Below, one piece after another: positions 1 through 12,081 of a stretch of DNA of 64,000 nt. The position numbers and the translations under genes are program-made. Position 1 is the stretch's first letter, and the number at the start of each line of letters is the position of its first letter. Source of the DNA: Sipunculus nudus (Eukaryota; Annelida; Sipuncula; Golfingiida; Sipunculidae); contig CM049317.1 in assembly GCA_026874595.1 (NCBI GenBank), positions 42,870,401-42,934,400 on the forward strand, written 5' to 3'. The notes beneath the pieces were generated by a model. That model had not been told where the DNA came from and ran no database searches. It was given only the letters and a program-made list of their open reading frames with translations.

Positions 1-507
1 CCAGTCTGCAGAAACTGATGAAACACTCCATAATCAATATCCATGCAAAGAATCATAATGATCCCCTGCATTAGTTATTCAGATACAATCTGCAGAAACT
101 GATGGAACACCTCATGATCAATATGTATGCCAAAAATCATGACCATCAGTGTTGGAGTTATTGAGATACTGCAGTTTTAGTATCAAATCTTTCATTATTC
201 TGGGGGGTAATTTGGAGCCATACAGCTTAAAGGATATGTGTAACACAGACCTAATTTCAGGTTTCCATGGAGACTTTTCATAGGTCTCCTTGTGTGTCAA
301 GAATGAAGATTCTATGTCCAGTTGTTATGATTTGTGCCCTGTTAACAGATGCTCATATCTTTAAAGGTCTCAAAAATAAAGAAAAAAATTCGTAAAAAAA
401 ATGAACAAATACAGGTGGTGCCACCAGTCTGCAGAAACTGATGAAACACTCTATGATCAATATCCATGCAAACAGTTATGGTGATCTCTGCATTAGTTGT
501 TCAGATA
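1..507 (-). repeat. fragments of dispersed repeat (minus orientation)
   Basis: The phrase ccagtctgcagaaactgatg recurs near 1, 90 and 425. Its reverse complement matches the region 47224-47450, which ends at a GGTGGCGCCACC palindrome. The open stretch at 118-300 on the minus strand is similar at DNA level to 47224-47400 and is repeat sequence rather than a gene. Confidence 0.7.
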
Positions 508-2666
508 ACAAGGGACCCATGGGTCACGGTGCTCAGCTGTTATATATGATAAAAAAATACAATTTGGAAATGAGGCACATGCTGGTTTTGTGTGGAATTA
601 AATAAAAGCTGTATTATGAGTTGTTGGCGTTTAGCTCATATATGATTTTGATGATATATTTGGAGACAGGGAAGAGGATTTATTTCATTTATATTATTGA
701 CAAATGGAGTGCTCTTGTCACACAGATTTTGACTTGGCCATATAACTTATGAGCAGCACATATAATATAAGAGTTTAACTTTTTATTAAAATTTAATAAC
801 AAATATTGTGCCAAATATAATTTTTATTAAAAATAATAAGAGAATCATATGAATTTTTAAAATAAAATATAACTGAAATGATTACTGAAATAATATTATA
901 GAATATAATCATGAATGCATTCATGAATACATTTTGAAAGTATTTGCACTGGTATTCAAAATACTTTCATTTTTACCTGAATTCCCATTCTTATGCAAGA
1001 AATTTTATAATGATTCATATGTGTATACAAATACATTTGCAAAGTATTTGCACTATGTCTGGTATTTATTCAGTTTTAGCCAAACAATGATGTTGAGAAT
1101 CCAGAATATACAAAATTCACAAATTTAAATAATGATCATAAGTACCAGGTTTATGGCTTTTATTTATATAAAAATAAATGTAATATATTCACTTTGGACT
1201 ACTTTCACATCAATCTACACACTAGAAACAGTAGGAATCTTGATTAACATTATCAACTGCATCTTTGTCTATCATTAATTTCCTTCATATGACCCCTAAT
1301 GATTAGTAATGAATAATATGATTTATTTTTGTTATCATTAAATTGAACTGAAAAAATACCATAGGTGACTGCATGGTGTGTTTTGGAATACTTGACATTC
1401 TATCCATCCATACAATTTTCATACATCATCAGTAACTGCAAGTTAATTTCATGTTACTCAACAACTAACAATTCCTTTCCTATTAATTTTTCTTTGATTT
1501 GTTATTAAAAACCAATAAAAATTTATTAATTTATAGTCTATTTTTATGTTGTTGGTCAAATCAACTTCTAGATAAATTAGGTTGGACACCTGGATCAACT
1601 GTGGCTGGCCGTAAGCTGCCTGGCTGGCCCAATGTATGCCTCGCCTCAAGCGTGCATAATTTGGTGAAAGGTCAATAAGGTCAACATACAGGTGACTGAA
1701 GAGGGGCTGAGGAGAGGTCTGACATGGTCTCATTAAAACATTAATAAAAGCTACAATTTTTGGCCAATTTCTTTCTGCTTTCTAAACTAAAAAGCTGAAA
1801 TCCTTAAGTGTGCATGATATGAAAATTATATCAACAGTGCTCACAGGAAACACGTGCCATGGTCAAAGTTGGGCAAAATTTAAGGTACTTATATTTTGTT
1901 TATACTAATAACTTATAAAATTTGAAAAATTCATAACTAATTTTGGGTATTCAAGTGATCAGTTCAAAATACAGTTTTTGATCAACTGGTTTCAAATTTT
2001 TGGTTGTAACAGATGAAATCCTAAAAAAAAACATGCTGTGAAAATTAAATCAACAGCAGTTACAGGGAAAAAATGTGCCAAGGTCAAATTTGGGCAAAAT
2101 TTAAGGTACCAATTTTTTATTTTTTGCTAATATTTTAAAAAATTTAAAAGATTTTGATCTAATTTTGGGTATATAATTTAATTTTGGTTAATTAAAGTTA
2201 TATTTCTGGAAAAAAGTCCTTAGCTTTAACATGATTTATGTTAAGTGATCAAATATCTTTCCTGATTTTTTAAAAAATGCATTATGTTTGGGCCCATAAC
2301 TTTTTCAAATTATATAATACAGACCTAATTTCTGGCATGTACATAGGAAATATATAGAGGAATATTTATGGTAAATATGAGGAAGAACAGATGAGTGGTT
2401 TCGATATTAGGCAGTCCTGAAGTGTGAAAATAGGTTTTTAATAAAAAATTGAGGTTTTTCCTTAATTTCTCAAAGGAACGGTGTCACAAAGACCCAGTTT
2501 TTGGCTAGGTAGGTGATCTTGGGGACATCTAACATTATGCCGAATTTTGGATTCCTAGGTCATACGGTTTCAAAACGTGCCAGTTTAACGGACGGACAGA
2601 CGGACAGCTGACGGACAAAGGACCACGACTATAGCTCAGATGACTTATAGTCAGCTGAGCTAAAAA
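508..2666 (-). mobile_element. family A Helentron-like element, complete, minus strand
   Basis: Read on the minus strand it starts tttttAGCTCAGCTGA (2666 down), followed by a hairpin partner and a (GTCC)n tract. It ends with CAGCTGAGC, the palindrome GACCCATGGGTC and CTTGT at 508. Its interior is collinear with 50385-53008: the segment at 1590-1740 matches 51780-51950, and 905-1000 matches 52540-52620. No protein domain is visible, so it is non-autonomous. Confidence 0.75.
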
Positions 2667-3686
2667 TTGTACCTCTTGACACAATCATTTGATGTCTTCT
2701 TGCTATACAAGATATATGTGCCCAAACTTATTTGAACAGTTCTGTTATACCACCCGTGAGGTAGACTCACCTTACCATTTTGTACCGCTTGTGTCAAGTG
2801 GTACTATTTTTACCTAGCTTGAAATCAGTGATAGTGTTAGCCTTCTGACTACTGATGCATTATTTAGCGTTTATAAGGATCCATGACCAGCTTTAATCAT
2901 AATGGATGAATCTGGAATATTTGGTGTCCCTTATGGAAACAGGCATGCACATAAAAAAAAAACAAAGATTTATAGAGGAATTAAACATATTATCAACACA
3001 AACCAAAATTTATACAACAATCTCCTGTCAACGTGTTCGGTAAATGCACCAATTATAATGACGGGAAAAGACATCAGGCAGCAAACATGCTAACTACACC
3101 AGGCCCCTGTTAAATACCGGCATCTATTTAAGGCTGGTGTTTATTTTCTTGGACATAGTTATGCCCCGGCGACTAAATAAGGCAGATGACTATTCACATG
3201 TGACCCGTACATAATCCTGGGTTTCGTAAAATTCCGCCCAGTGGTTACGGAGGAGTTCACCGTTTTGGCGGATACAATAAAGATAGGACAACTAATTAAG
3301 TGCTTCCTTATATGATACTGTTTATATGATGTCATGAGCAGTGACAGGTGTATGATTAGATAATTAAACATGTGCCTTGCTCATTACATTTATCAGCCCT
3401 GACTAGGTCACATGTTTATAGGATGGTTTTAATATAAAGTGGGCTCCTGATTTAGGAAGTGTAGATAAACAGCACTCACAGCTAATAACTAATTTTGTAC
3501 AGTTCAGCTCCATCACATACAGCCATATCAGTCATTACTGAAAGCTAAACCATGTAAAACCTTCCTATGTATGAAAGTTGATTAAACTTTTAACACTTTG
3601 CTCATTTTAATGTCTGCTTGGTTAAATATTTATGGAATTACTAAGATTAAAAAGCATGTTTGTGAATCTTCCAGAGATTGTAAATA
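2667..3686. other. no recognised feature
   Basis: I see no repeat match, coding exon or RNA gene here. Short open frames at 2902-3093 and 3159-3371 show no recognisable motif. Confidence 0.5.
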
Positions 3687-4396
3687 AGGTCAACCAGACG
3701 GTCAAAACTCCCTGGTGATGATACAGCCTTGTCTTTAGGTCAACCAGACAGTCAGAACTCCCTAGTGATGATACAGCCTTGTCTTAAGGTCAACCAGATG
3801 GTCAGAAGTCCCTGGTGATGATACAACCTTGTCTTAAGGTCAACCAGACGGTCAGAACTCTCTGGTGATGATACAACCTTGTCTTTAGGTCAACCAGATG
3901 GTCAGAACTCCCTGGTGATGATACAACCTTGTGTTTAGGTCAACCAGATGGTCAGAACTCTCTGGTGATGATACAACCTTGTCTTTAGGTCAATCAGACG
4001 GTCAGAACTCCCTGGTGATGATACAGCCTTGTCTTAAGGTCAACCAGACGGTCAGAAGTCCCTGGTGATGATACAACCTTGTCTTAAGGTCAACCAGACG
4101 GTCAGAACTCTCTGGTGATGATACAACCTTGTCTTTAGGTCAATCAGACGGTCAGAACTCCCTGGTGATGATACAGCCTTGTCGTTAGGTCAACCAGATG
4201 GTCAGAACTCTCTGGTGATGATACAACCTTGTCTTTAGGTCAACCAGATGGTCAGAACTCCCTGGTGATGATACAGCCTTGTCTTTGGGGCAACCAGATG
4301 GTCAGAACTCCCTGGTGATGATACAGCCTTGTCTTTAGGTCAATCAGACGGTCAGAACTCCCTGGTGATGATACAGCCTTGTCTTTAGGTCAACCA
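3687..4396. repeat. 50-bp minisatellite, 14 copies
   Basis: The phrase aggtcaaccagaYggtcaga recurs exactly every 50 bases from 3687 to 4387, with a last partial copy. Units differ at a few sites (gatacagcc or gatacaacc; gtcttt or gtctta). There are no length changes, which suggests recent growth by unequal exchange. Confidence 0.95.
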
Positions 4397-4499
4397 TGAT
4401 GAACTTAAACCTTCTCTGATGTCTAAAATACAAAAAGATTAAACAGTTCATATTGATGAATTGATGGCCCAGATTAATTACATTAAGTCATACTTGCTT

Positions 4500-5999
4500 T
4501 TTATGCCCCCGCCACAAAGTGGCCGGAGCATATAGTTTAACCCTTGTCGGTCCTTCCGTCATTCCGAAATCAAACAGTTGTAAGGACTTTTTTTCGCAAT
4601 GCCTGGAGATATTGGCCTGATTATTGGTGTGTATGCAGATATTGACCAGTTACAGATCAAGTTCTCGTTTCCTCCCGGTTGACCTACTTTTGACCATTTA
4701 CGGCTCCTTAACTTAGAAACTTTCATGAAAAATAGAAATTTTCATGACAAATACACATGTACGGACTTTTTTTCGCAATGCCTGCAGATATTGGCCTGAT
4801 TTTTCGTGTGTATGCAGATAATGACCAGTTACAGATCGAGTTCGCGTTTCGTCCCGGTTGACCTACTTTTGATTGTTTTACGGCTCCTAAACATAGAAAA
4901 TTTCATGAAAAATATAAATTTTCATGACAAATGTACATGTACAGCCGTTTTTATTCCTCAGCTCATAGGCTGATGGGCTATTGTCGTCACCCAAGCTGTC
5001 CGTCTATCCGTCCATCTGTCTGTCGGGTGTCCGTCCGTCCGTTCCGCGTCTGTTAACTTTTACCTTGTGAGCGGGATATCTCTAAAAGGATTCACCGTTG
5101 GAATTTTATTTCATCAGTGAAGATGTATATCGATAAAATCTCAGTCAAGTTTGAAAATTGGTGACCTTGACCCAATTTTTGTACATTTTAGAGCTGATTA
5201 TAGAAAAACACTCAGAAGCTTATATCTCAGGAACCATTGTGTGGATTTTCACAAAACTTACTATGATTATTGGGACTGATGGTCTGTACGTGCTGCACAA
5301 TTTTGGTGGCGCCACGTGCAATTTCTGATTTTTAATGAAATTTTATCGGATTTTTCAATTTTGGCCTTTTGTGCAGGATATTTACAAAGGTATTCAACAC
5401 AGGAACTTCATTTCTTCAGTGCTATTGCATTATATTTACAAAATCTTGGTCAAGTTCAAAGATGGGTGATCTTGACCTACTTTTCAAGGAGCTTAGTATA
5501 GAAAAAAACTTAGGAGTTTATTTTTCAGGAAGCATTTGGTGGATTGTTATGAAACATGGTACATACCTCTCCAATTAAAATTTATAACTGATTATCAGTT
5601 TTTGCTAATATTCTAGTTTCGCAATGCAATGCTTACAGATACTGGCCTAATGTTTGTTCTGTGGTTGCATAATGACCACTTACAGATCGAGTTTGTGTTT
5701 CGTCCCAGTTAACCTAATTTTGACCATATGACAGATGTGAACATAGAAAATTTCATGAAAGACAGAAATTTTCATGAAAAATGCACATATATGGACTTTT
5801 TTTTCACAATGCCTGCAGATACTGGCCTGATTTTTGGTGTGTTGCTTGATAATGACCCTTAACAGATCGAGTTTGCATTTTCCCTTGTTGACCTACTTTT
5901 GACCATATGACACCTGAACTTAAAAATTTTTACAAAATTTAACAAATTTTTCTAATTTGCATCAGGCGGGGGCAATCGTGTTGTTCCGACACATCTAGT
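4500..5999 (+). mobile_element. family B Helentron-like element with a family F insert
   Basis: The 5' end has tatGCCCCCGCC (4505-4513), which is also one arm of a hairpin closed by GGCCGGAGCATA. The 3' end has the partner GGCGGGGGC (5965-5973), then a hairpin GTGT..ACAC (5978-5992), then CTAGT (5995-5999). Two 180-bp tandem units lie at about 4580-4940 and more degenerate ones at 5596-5930. A family F 5' end starts at 4951 in the middle. No transposase or helicase is seen. Confidence 0.8.
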
Positions 6000-6217
6000 G
6001 TATAATAGACTGGGTGGACAGTGGTCAGCCCACAGCCACTAGGTGGCGCTGGTCCCTTTAGACGTGTAGAAAAATAAGAAAAAAGGGCCTAATCATTTTG
6101 ACAAACATCAAACCTTGTATGTACTATATCTAAAAGTTCTTCATAAAAAAAATCTATTTTCATCTAAAATTTCCAGATGGTGGCAATTTTTTTCAAGATG
6201 TTCACGTGATTAATTGT

Positions 6218-7090
6218 TTCAGCCAAAACAAAGTTTTGCAGATACTTTGTTTCTGACCGGGTTCTGCCACCACTGCCGCAGCCTTATTCGTTTCCGAAGA
6301 ACTCCTCTTAGACTACCTGACTGATCTTCCGAAACTTAACCCAATAATAGGTTCACATGTGAACTGGTGCCTAACCATTTGGCGTTGACCTCTGACCTTT
6401 CCCCTATGCAGTGTGTCCATCTGTATGTCTGTGTTTACACATTAAACCACATATCTTTGGACTCGTTTGACTGATCTGGCTGAATTTTGCACGAGTTTAG
6501 CTTTTGGGTAGCTATTTATCATAAAATTAACTGGTGGCACCAGCTGCAACCATTTTTGCGCAGTGTCCATCTGTTTGTCTGCCTTGGGTTAAAATCACTC
6601 GTATCTCTGCAGTGGTTTGACTAATTCACCTGAAATTTGGCATGCCTATTCATCTGGGACAGCTTCCTTGATTTTATGACAGGTGGAGCCACCTGCATTC
6701 ACGTTCATGCTGCAGATCTCCATGCTAATATATCTGGACTGGTTTGACGTATCTTCCTGAAATTTTGCATGTGTTTAGTTCTCACATAGCTCTTTATCAT
6801 ACACAAAACTTGTTGCGCTACCTGTAACCATTTTGCACAGCGTCCATCGGTTTGTCTGCTGTGGGATTAAATCACTCCTATATCAGCAGTGGTTTGACTT
6901 ATCCATCTGAAATTTTGCATGTGTATACATCTTGGATAGTTTCTCATTCAAATAACAGGTGGCTCCAGCTACAATCATGTTTACGTGGCAGACATCCATG
7001 CTAATATGTAACACATGTAACTCTGTTTCCCATTGCCACTCAATCCATGCCTCACTTCACCCGTCCTACTCTGATTTTGGCTTCAAATTC
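6218..7090 (+). mobile_element. family D Helentron-like fragment
   Basis: It starts near the family D 5' hairpin (ttttgcagatacttt, then gaccgggttctgcc), as at 39184. It repeats units of about 140 bases holding catctgtttgtctgcc and variants of ggtggcgccacct. It fades after tgccactcaatccatgcctc without the 3' hairpin and CTAGT. Confidence 0.65.
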
Positions 7091-7250
7091 ATCAAGTCCC
7101 CAAGCATCCCCTAGAGGACTGATCATTGTGGACTGATCACCAGAGAGCTGATCACCACTTGGACCAAAATTGTCAATTAGAACCTAAGCTTTAATTTGTT
7201 ACCAATTTGTGTCATGGCGTGCGCCTTATCTCCTCTATGAAATAGGTGAA

Positions 7251-7383
7251 GCTGTATGTCCTCTGTATATTACTGATGTATGTCCTCTGTGTATATTTCT
7301 GATGTATGTCCTCTGTGTATATTTGTGCTGTATGTCCTCTGTGTATATTTCTGATGTATGTCCTCTGTGTATATTTCTTATGT
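7251..7383. repeat. 26-bp minisatellite, left part
   Basis: About five copies of a 26-base unit containing gtatgtcctctgtgtatatt. It is the left stub of the array that continues at 10223; the two were separated by the insertion at 7384-10222. Confidence 0.9.
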
Positions 7384-10222
7384 GGGTCATTCCGCAGTAA
7401 AATGAGCAATTGCGTATATATCTGGTCTCTTCTTATTCATTCATCAGCAAGTAGTTAAAGGTTTTACACAAATACATATAGTTATATACCTTGGCATGGG
7501 TTCTCCATCCATCCAATCTGAGACAATAAAGGATGGATTATTATTTGTGTAGGCCCGTCCCAATATATGCACTTTCAGACAAATAGCATGTCTCCTGAGC
7601 AAGGAGCTAATATTATAGGTCATTTGGTAGAGTAGATAAAGAACTCATTCATTACCTTAATTAGCTAAATTAAAATACACAGTAAGGTCTTCAGATTCCA
7701 TGGTTGCTTGAAGCAATTGTTGCCACTAACTTTTTTTTGCGAGCATTTCTGTTCTGTCCCCCAGTTTTGAGTCAACTCCGTCACATAAAGAATTATATCC
7801 AAGCAAATTGACAGTTACATAATTATATCTATACAAAGCCAAATATAAAATGTTGCATGGACATACTTTATCCATGAAACACTGTTTTATACATAACATG
7901 TATCTAGTATAAGAAATGGAACCCTTTATGTCCTCATCCTGGAGGGTGGAAAATTAACGTGTCAACTCCGTCACAGCTTTTTCACCCTCATAAATAGATA
8001 AATGGGTAAAATGTTATTATGTTCAAGAAAAAACATGTGTTTTTTGTTTAAAATCTTCAATAACTGGCTTATAATGTGATTTTCAAAAAATTATAAATTA
8101 AAAATCAAGCATTTGTCAACTCCATCACAGTCAACTCCGTCACGTGATGGAGTTGACATGTCTGTATTTTGAGCACTGATTACTTAACAAAGCTTTCACC
8201 ATTATTATATATGCTAATATATTGTATATTCCATTAGATTGCAACTATATTTTATGTGTAAGCTTAATAATTATTCAATTTATTTAGTTCCAGGCAATAT
8301 TAATGATTTATGAATTGGCTAACTAATGAAATACAGTAACCCAGCAGAAAAATCTTGCATTTTGGTATTCTCACCTGATACATCCACTGCTATTTATATA
8401 ACTGAATATTTTCATTTTTAACAGCATGGGCAATTGGCAATCTAAATTTTTTAAAAATAAAATGAAGCTAGATATGATACAGGGCATTCACTCTTGAAGC
8501 CTGTGTTCCATATAACCAATAAAGATATGACCCCAGATTCATAGTGGTTTCATTCTGCTGAAGAGTGTCCGGCCTGTACCTTGAACCACAATATCCAGTC
8601 ATTTAGAATACATTTGCTAGATTTTGACAGCATTTTATACATCCTGTCCCAGCAGGAAAAGCTAGGCATGTTGCAACAGACTTGGTCAATTATTGTGCTA
8701 TAATATATTTTTGTCTGTGGACATTAATATGATTTAATTATTCATATGTCCATTGTATGACACTTGATTGTAGAAATGCTGCATAAAATAAAAAAATAAA
8801 AACAAATGGTGTCAATTCCTCTTTTCCTGCTAACATGCTGCTTCTGGTTCCCACAAAAGACAGTGGCAACATAATAACAGAATCTTTTTTGCAAATGCAG
8901 ACACTGATGAAGATGACTCCATGACACCTGGAATTGTTCTTCAGTTTCTGTAAAACCTGTTTCATTGTTCAATGTAACTGTTAATTTGGTTTCACAAAAT
9001 AGTTTTCCACTTTTGAACTGGTAAATGTGTACAAACAGAAACTTTTGCACTACCTGTAACTCTGTTGATGAAACATCCAGAGTCAATAGTGCCAATCTTG
9101 TTGGATATATTATCTAGTTAGGATTATGAATAATTGCAACTTCTTGCATCACTGAAATTATTTGGCAGCTGATGGACAGTTCCAGTCCTCTAGTGGTCAG
9201 TAAAAAGAAGGCAAAACTGAATCTACAACCCTCCAAAGAGCAGCCCCATCTCCTCTTAAGGTCTTTTACCCTGTCTCGCCTCCCAGAGATTTCAATGGCC
9301 TTTAAAATATTTCAAGACATCTACAGACCCCAAAACTGACAAGGAAAAGGAAATTTAAATCAACTGTAGGATGTCTAATCATTTTGAATTACCTGTGCTG
9401 TATACTTTAAATATTATAAACATACAGTCAAGTTGTTTTCATGAGTTTGCAGAGAAATATTTAGTTATGCTACAACAGATTTTCTTCTGTCAGCTAGAAC
9501 TTAAATAAGAGCCAATTTATGTGACACCATCAAGTACTGGTCAATAAAAAAAATTAAAGACCATATAAGGAAATGTTTGATCATAGAAGACTTGTGCATG
9601 AAAATAATTAAGAGATTTATATAGTCATATGTTAGAGTTTACCGGTCAAAAGCCTGTTCTGTCAACTCCGTCACAAATACTCATGGTCTTTGCCAGCTAA
9701 ATATTATCAAGGGTATCATTTAACAACACAGATTTTTCTGTTATAAATGTAAATAAAGGAAATCTTGATTTATCTAATGATGATTTAATCTGTTTTTATT
9801 AGAATAATTGTCTTTACCTGAGAAAAAGAATTAAAGAAAAAAATGGTTTTTGATGAAGTTTGCAATTTTCGTAACCTTTTTTGTATATACATTGGTCTAA
9901 TTCATAAGGCAAAGTTATATTTAATTTTCTAAGGGAGGAATTATATTTTGCCATTGTCTTGTATTATTTAACTGGTGTCATCTCCTTAAATTTTGTAGTT
10001 CAGATCAATTAACATGACTGTGACGGAGTTGAAAAAGTGTTTTACTGAGCTTTGGATGATTGTTATTTTCAAAAAAGACTTTGCTGTTTAAGCTTGGCTT
10101 TAATGTGTTAGTGAAACTAGACATCTCTGCCTACATGTGCTACAAATTTAAGCCAGATATGACAAAAAAATTTCTTGACCAAGCAGTATCACCAATTTGC
10201 CCAATTTACTGTGGAATGACCC
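7384..10222. mobile_element. TIR DNA transposon (2.8 kb) inserted in the 26-bp minisatellite
   Basis: The left end GGGTCATTCCGCAGTAAAAT is the inverted copy, with a few mismatches over about 30 bases, of the right end. The right end finishes in ACTGTGGAATGACCC at 10222. Both ends are flanked by ATGT (7380-7383 and 10223-10226). Removing the element and one ATGT restores a minisatellite unit with one mismatch. TGGG..CCCA with a TG duplication fits equally well, because the ends allow both readings. The interior has only short open frames (minus strand, 8738-9095), none recognised, so it is non-autonomous or decayed. It carries seven copies of a 14-base motif. Confidence 0.85.
7771..10033. repeat. 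14-base motif GTCAACTCCGTCAC, seven copies
   Basis: Exact plus copies lie at 7771, 7971, 8130 and 9661. A copy with one change (CCATCAC) is at 8115. Inverted copies are at 8144 (one change) and 10020 (last base differs). The pair 8130-8157 forms a 28-base near-perfect palindrome. All copies fall inside the TIR transposon. Confidence 0.85.
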
Positions 10223-11376
10223 ATGTATGTCCTCTGTGTATATTTGTGGTGTATGTCCTCTGTGTATATTTCTGATGTATGTCCTCTGTGTATATTTCTG
10301 ATGTATGTCCTCTGTGTATATTTCTGATGTATGTCCTCTGTGTATATTTCTGATGTATGTCCTCTGTGTATATTTCTGATGTGTGTCCTCTGTGTATATT
10401 TCTGATGTATGTCCTCTGTGTATATTTGTGCTGTATGTCCTCTGTGTATATTTCTGATGTATGTCCTCTGTGTATATTTCTGATGTATGTCCTCTGTGTA
10501 TATTTGTGGTGTATGTCCTCTGTGTATATTTGTGGTGTATGTCCTCTGTGTATATTTCTGATGTATGTCCTCTGTGTATATTTCTGATGTATGTCCTCTG
10601 TGTATATTTCTGATGTATGTCCTCTGTATATTTCTGATGTATGTCCTCTGTGTATATTTCTGATGTATGTCCTCTGTGTATATTTCTGATGTATGTCCTC
10701 TGTGTATATTTGTGCTGTATGTCCTCTGTGTATATTTCTGATGTATGTCCTCTGTGTATATTTCTGATGTATGTCCTCTGTGTATATTTGTGGTGTATGT
10801 CCTCTGTGTATATTTCTGATGTATGTCCTCTGTGTATATTTCTGATGTATGTCCTCTGTGTATATTTCTGATGTATGTCCTCTGTGTATATTTCTGATGT
10901 ATGTCCTCTGTGTATATTTGTGGTGTATGTCCTCTGTGTATATTTCTGATGTATGTCCTCTGTGTATATTTCTGATGTATGTCCTCTGTGTATATTTCTG
11001 ATGTATGTCCTCTGTGTATATTTCTGATGTATATCCTCTGTGTATATTTGTGCTGTATGTCCTCTGTGTATATTTCTGATGTATGTCCTCTGTGTATATT
11101 TCTGATGTATGTCCTCTGTGTATATTTCTGATGTATGTCCTCTGTGTATATTTCTGATGTATGTCCTCTGTGTATATTTCTGATGTATGTCCTCTGTGTA
11201 TATTTCTGATGTATGTCCTCTGTGTATATTTCTGATGTATGTCCTCTGTGTATATTTCTGATGTATGTCCTCTGTGTATATTTCTGATGTATGTCCTCTG
11301 TGTATATTTCTGATGTATGTCCTCTGTGTATATTTCTGATGTATGTCCTCTGTGTATATTTCTGATGTACATATGA
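10223..11376. repeat. 26-bp minisatellite, main array, about 44 copies
   Basis: Units contain gtatgtcctctgtgtatatt and then ctgat, gtgct or gtggt. One unit at about 10621 is two bases shorter. Because 26 is not a multiple of three, an open frame cycles through all three frames, giving a 26-residue period on the minus strand and an apparent 406-codon frame (10189-11409). That frame is a product of the repeat, not a gene. The array ends 57 bases before the LIM exon. Confidence 0.95.
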
Positions 11377-11433
11377 ATTTAGGAACATTTCTTTTGTAAT
11401 TAAAGACATGTTTCTTTGTTTTGTGGTTTACAG

Positions 11434-11528
11434 TTCTGGCACAAGGCTTGCTTCAAGTGTTGGGAATGTGGAATGACTTTGAACATGAAGAATTACAAGG
11501 GCTATGACAAGAAACCTTACTGCAATGC
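11434..11528 (+). CDS. LASP-like exon: C-terminal half of the LIM domain
   Basis: This 95-base exon follows a T-rich tract ending in tttacag and is followed by the consensus donor GTAAGT. It reads from FWHKACFKC through [15 protein letters not shown] to KKPYCN and ends two bases into an Ala codon. These residues supply LIM zinc ligands 3 to 7: His and Cys of WHKAC, both Cys of CWEC, and the Cys of PYC. The eighth ligand, a His, lies in the next exon 12.6 kb away. The core NMKNYKGY and KKPYCN is nearly the same as I recall for LASP1, which separates it from most other LIM proteins. The start at 11434 is set by the AG and by a complete Phe codon. A 26-bp minisatellite ends 57 bases upstream. 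The last 27 bases and the donor are duplicated, in decayed form, immediately downstream. Confidence 0.93.
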
Positions 11529-11550
11529 GTAAGTACCTATCCTCACCCTG

Positions 11551-11590
11551 CTATGGCAAGAAACCTTACTGCAATGTTATAAGTACCTAT
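11551..11590 (+). pseudogene. decayed tandem copy of the LIM exon end and its donor
   Basis: The sequence from the Tyr-Asp-Lys-Lys codons through the 5' splice site (11502-11541) is repeated 49 bases later with few changes. The copy still encodes KKPYCN. The donor has changed from gcGTAAGT to gttaTAAGT, so the GT is lost. It lies inside the intron and should be silent. It records a local tandem duplication at an exon border. Confidence 0.8.
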
Positions 11591-11600
11591 CACCAGCCAC

Positions 11601-12081
11601 TCAAGGCTGCACCAAGTGACCTAACAGCAGGCAGGGCTGGGAGGAACCATTTAAAACAATGGGCACACACTGCAGCCAGCTACAAATAATGATAAACTTG
11701 ATATTTCACCTGTTCTGCTCTTCTTGCCCTTCACATTCACTTCTGTGGCAGAGTTACTGTCAACGTAATTCTGAAAGTAACTGTAAAGTAATTGAAAAGT
11801 AATTAAAATTACATCTTATTTTTGCCTAGCTGACTGAAATTCATCTGAGCTAAAGTGAACACTCTTTGTCCATCATCCGTCCTTCTGTCTTACCGTCTGA
11901 CCATTCATCTGTTATCTTGGCACAAATCGGAACTGCTGGACCTAGAATTTTCTAAATGAAAACCCTTGGAGGTCCATAAAAATCTCCTTGGAAACCTGAA
12001 ATTAGGTCACTGTGACCTACATCCTACAAGCTATGGGGCTTGTAAGTACCTCCGCCCCCCTGCCCCCCCCCCCCCGAATAA
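11601..12081 (+). repeat. fragments of dispersed repeat
   Basis: From about 11820 the text tagctgactgaaattcatct resembles a degenerate family A 5' end. From 11966 the stretch ggaggtccataaaaa matches 47236 onward. Before 11820 I see nothing. A C run lies at about 12055-12075. Confidence 0.5.

Noticed and set aside
118-300. Frame resembling the one at 47224-47502
   Set aside because: Both are pieces of one dispersed repeat in opposite orientation, and the copies show stops and indels elsewhere.
10189-11409. 406-codon open frame on the minus strand
   Set aside because: It is the 26-bp minisatellite read through three frames in turn, giving a 26-residue period. There is no domain, and a second frame over the same bases is almost as long.
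1-11433. First LIM exon expected upstream (first Cys-x2-Cys pair and start codon)
   Set aside because: No Cys-x2-Cys frame with a donor was found among the repeats; it is probably before position 1.
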